A stretch of DNA of 64,000 nucleotides from Myroides phaeus (lineage in GTDB: Bacteria; Bacteroidota; Bacteroidia; Flavobacteriales; Flavobacteriaceae), in the NCBI RefSeq assembly GCF_900099675.1, contig NZ_FNDQ01000014.1:1-64000 (forward strand), in the 5' to 3' direction. Of this stretch, positions 63,961 to 64,000 are shown piece by piece. Within the stretch, counting starts at the first letter, position 1. Each line of letters opens with the position of its first letter. Under the pieces are notes generated by a model that was given only the letters and a program-made list of their open reading frames with translations, was not told the DNA's origin and ran no database searches. Made by a program: the position numbers and the translations under genes.

Positions 63961-64000
63961 TTATATTCCCAAATAATTACTTGGTGTAATCTGTTTTAAT
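63961..64000 (-). CDS. 3' end of a minus-strand gene, possibly AraC-type regulator
   Basis: Only the last 12 codons lie in the window (LKQITPSNYLGI and stop at 63961-63963). The TPSNYL ending resembles the C terminus of AraC-family HTH domains (TPSxYR-like). Too short for confidence. The hairpin at 63904-63933 would be its terminator. Confidence 0.25.
   Translation of the reverse strand, partial: LKQITPSNYLGI

Overview
The window is chromosomal DNA from a low-GC member of the Flavobacteriaceae. A Myroides- or Flavobacterium-like organism fits best, but the genus is inferred and not proven. The evidence is: many TAnnTTTG-type -7 promoter boxes with weak ribosome binding sites; a gliding-type lipoprotein (GldI); a fused CcoN-CcoO oxidase subunit; a Rho with a long low-complexity insertion; a DnaJ with only two CxxCxGxG repeats; the parA-parB-DUF5683-dapB-lepB-WbqC cluster; and many small TM or lipoprotein families typical of the group. 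Most of the window is housekeeping DNA, and no prophage, CRISPR array or complete mobile element is visible. The left edge holds the first ~30 codons of an ISAon1-type transposase reading out of the window.

Layout. 0-8 kb (mostly minus): a RecA1-only DEAD-box-like protein, a sigma-54 response regulator without a DNA-binding domain and a NatAB-type ABC exporter form one operon. They are followed by grpE-dnaJ, a TIGR01777 epimerase and a DUF4442 protein. 8.5-23.5 kb (mostly plus): padR-pspC, then convergent OmpA and lipocalin lipoproteins, htpG, an EamA transporter, an exported catalase with an ankyrin partner, and an 880-aa exported repeat protein. Next come a 1.2-kb structured intergenic region and a hydrolase-DUF3784-SdpI operon. 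23.6-34.6 kb: a B12-binding radical SAM protein (minus), then plus-strand bshC, a DECR-type reductase, parAB, DUF5683, dapB, lepB and WbqC. 34.9-44.5 kb: a complete cbb3 oxidase locus (ccoI, ccoS, ccoNO, ccoQ, ccoP, ccoG, ccoH, SafE-like) with a divergent Crp/Fnr regulator. 44.5-64 kb: nrnA, gldI, a cyclophilin-FKBP fusion, SemiSWEET, secA, a PduO-type cobalamin adenosyltransferase, a LolD/MacB-type ATPase, two tRNA-Arg genes, rho, a metallophosphoesterase, an M64 peptidase, truA, an ABC exporter and dihydrolipoyl dehydrogenase.

The most informative signals are regulatory. (1) Two heat-shock units, grpE-dnaJ and htpG, share a composite promoter. It has a 13-bp TGnCA-N3-TGACA element, exactly 11 nt, then a -24/-12-like GG-N10-G(C/T) element. 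(2) The cbb3 locus has two perfect ATGAT-N4-ATCAT boxes. Each is centred exactly 29.5 bp from a -7 box, which is where an FNR-type activator would sit (about -42). One of them also overlies the -33 region of the adjacent fnr gene. (3) A 19-bp near-palindrome covers the -33 region of padR-pspC. These are read directly from the sequence. Their functional meaning is inference.

I saw no whole new gene system that I could defend. The oddest proteins are the output-domain-less sigma-54 activator co-transcribed with a half-helicase, the radical SAM protein with a CX4CX2C cluster motif, and the large YwqK/MORN-like exported repeat protein.
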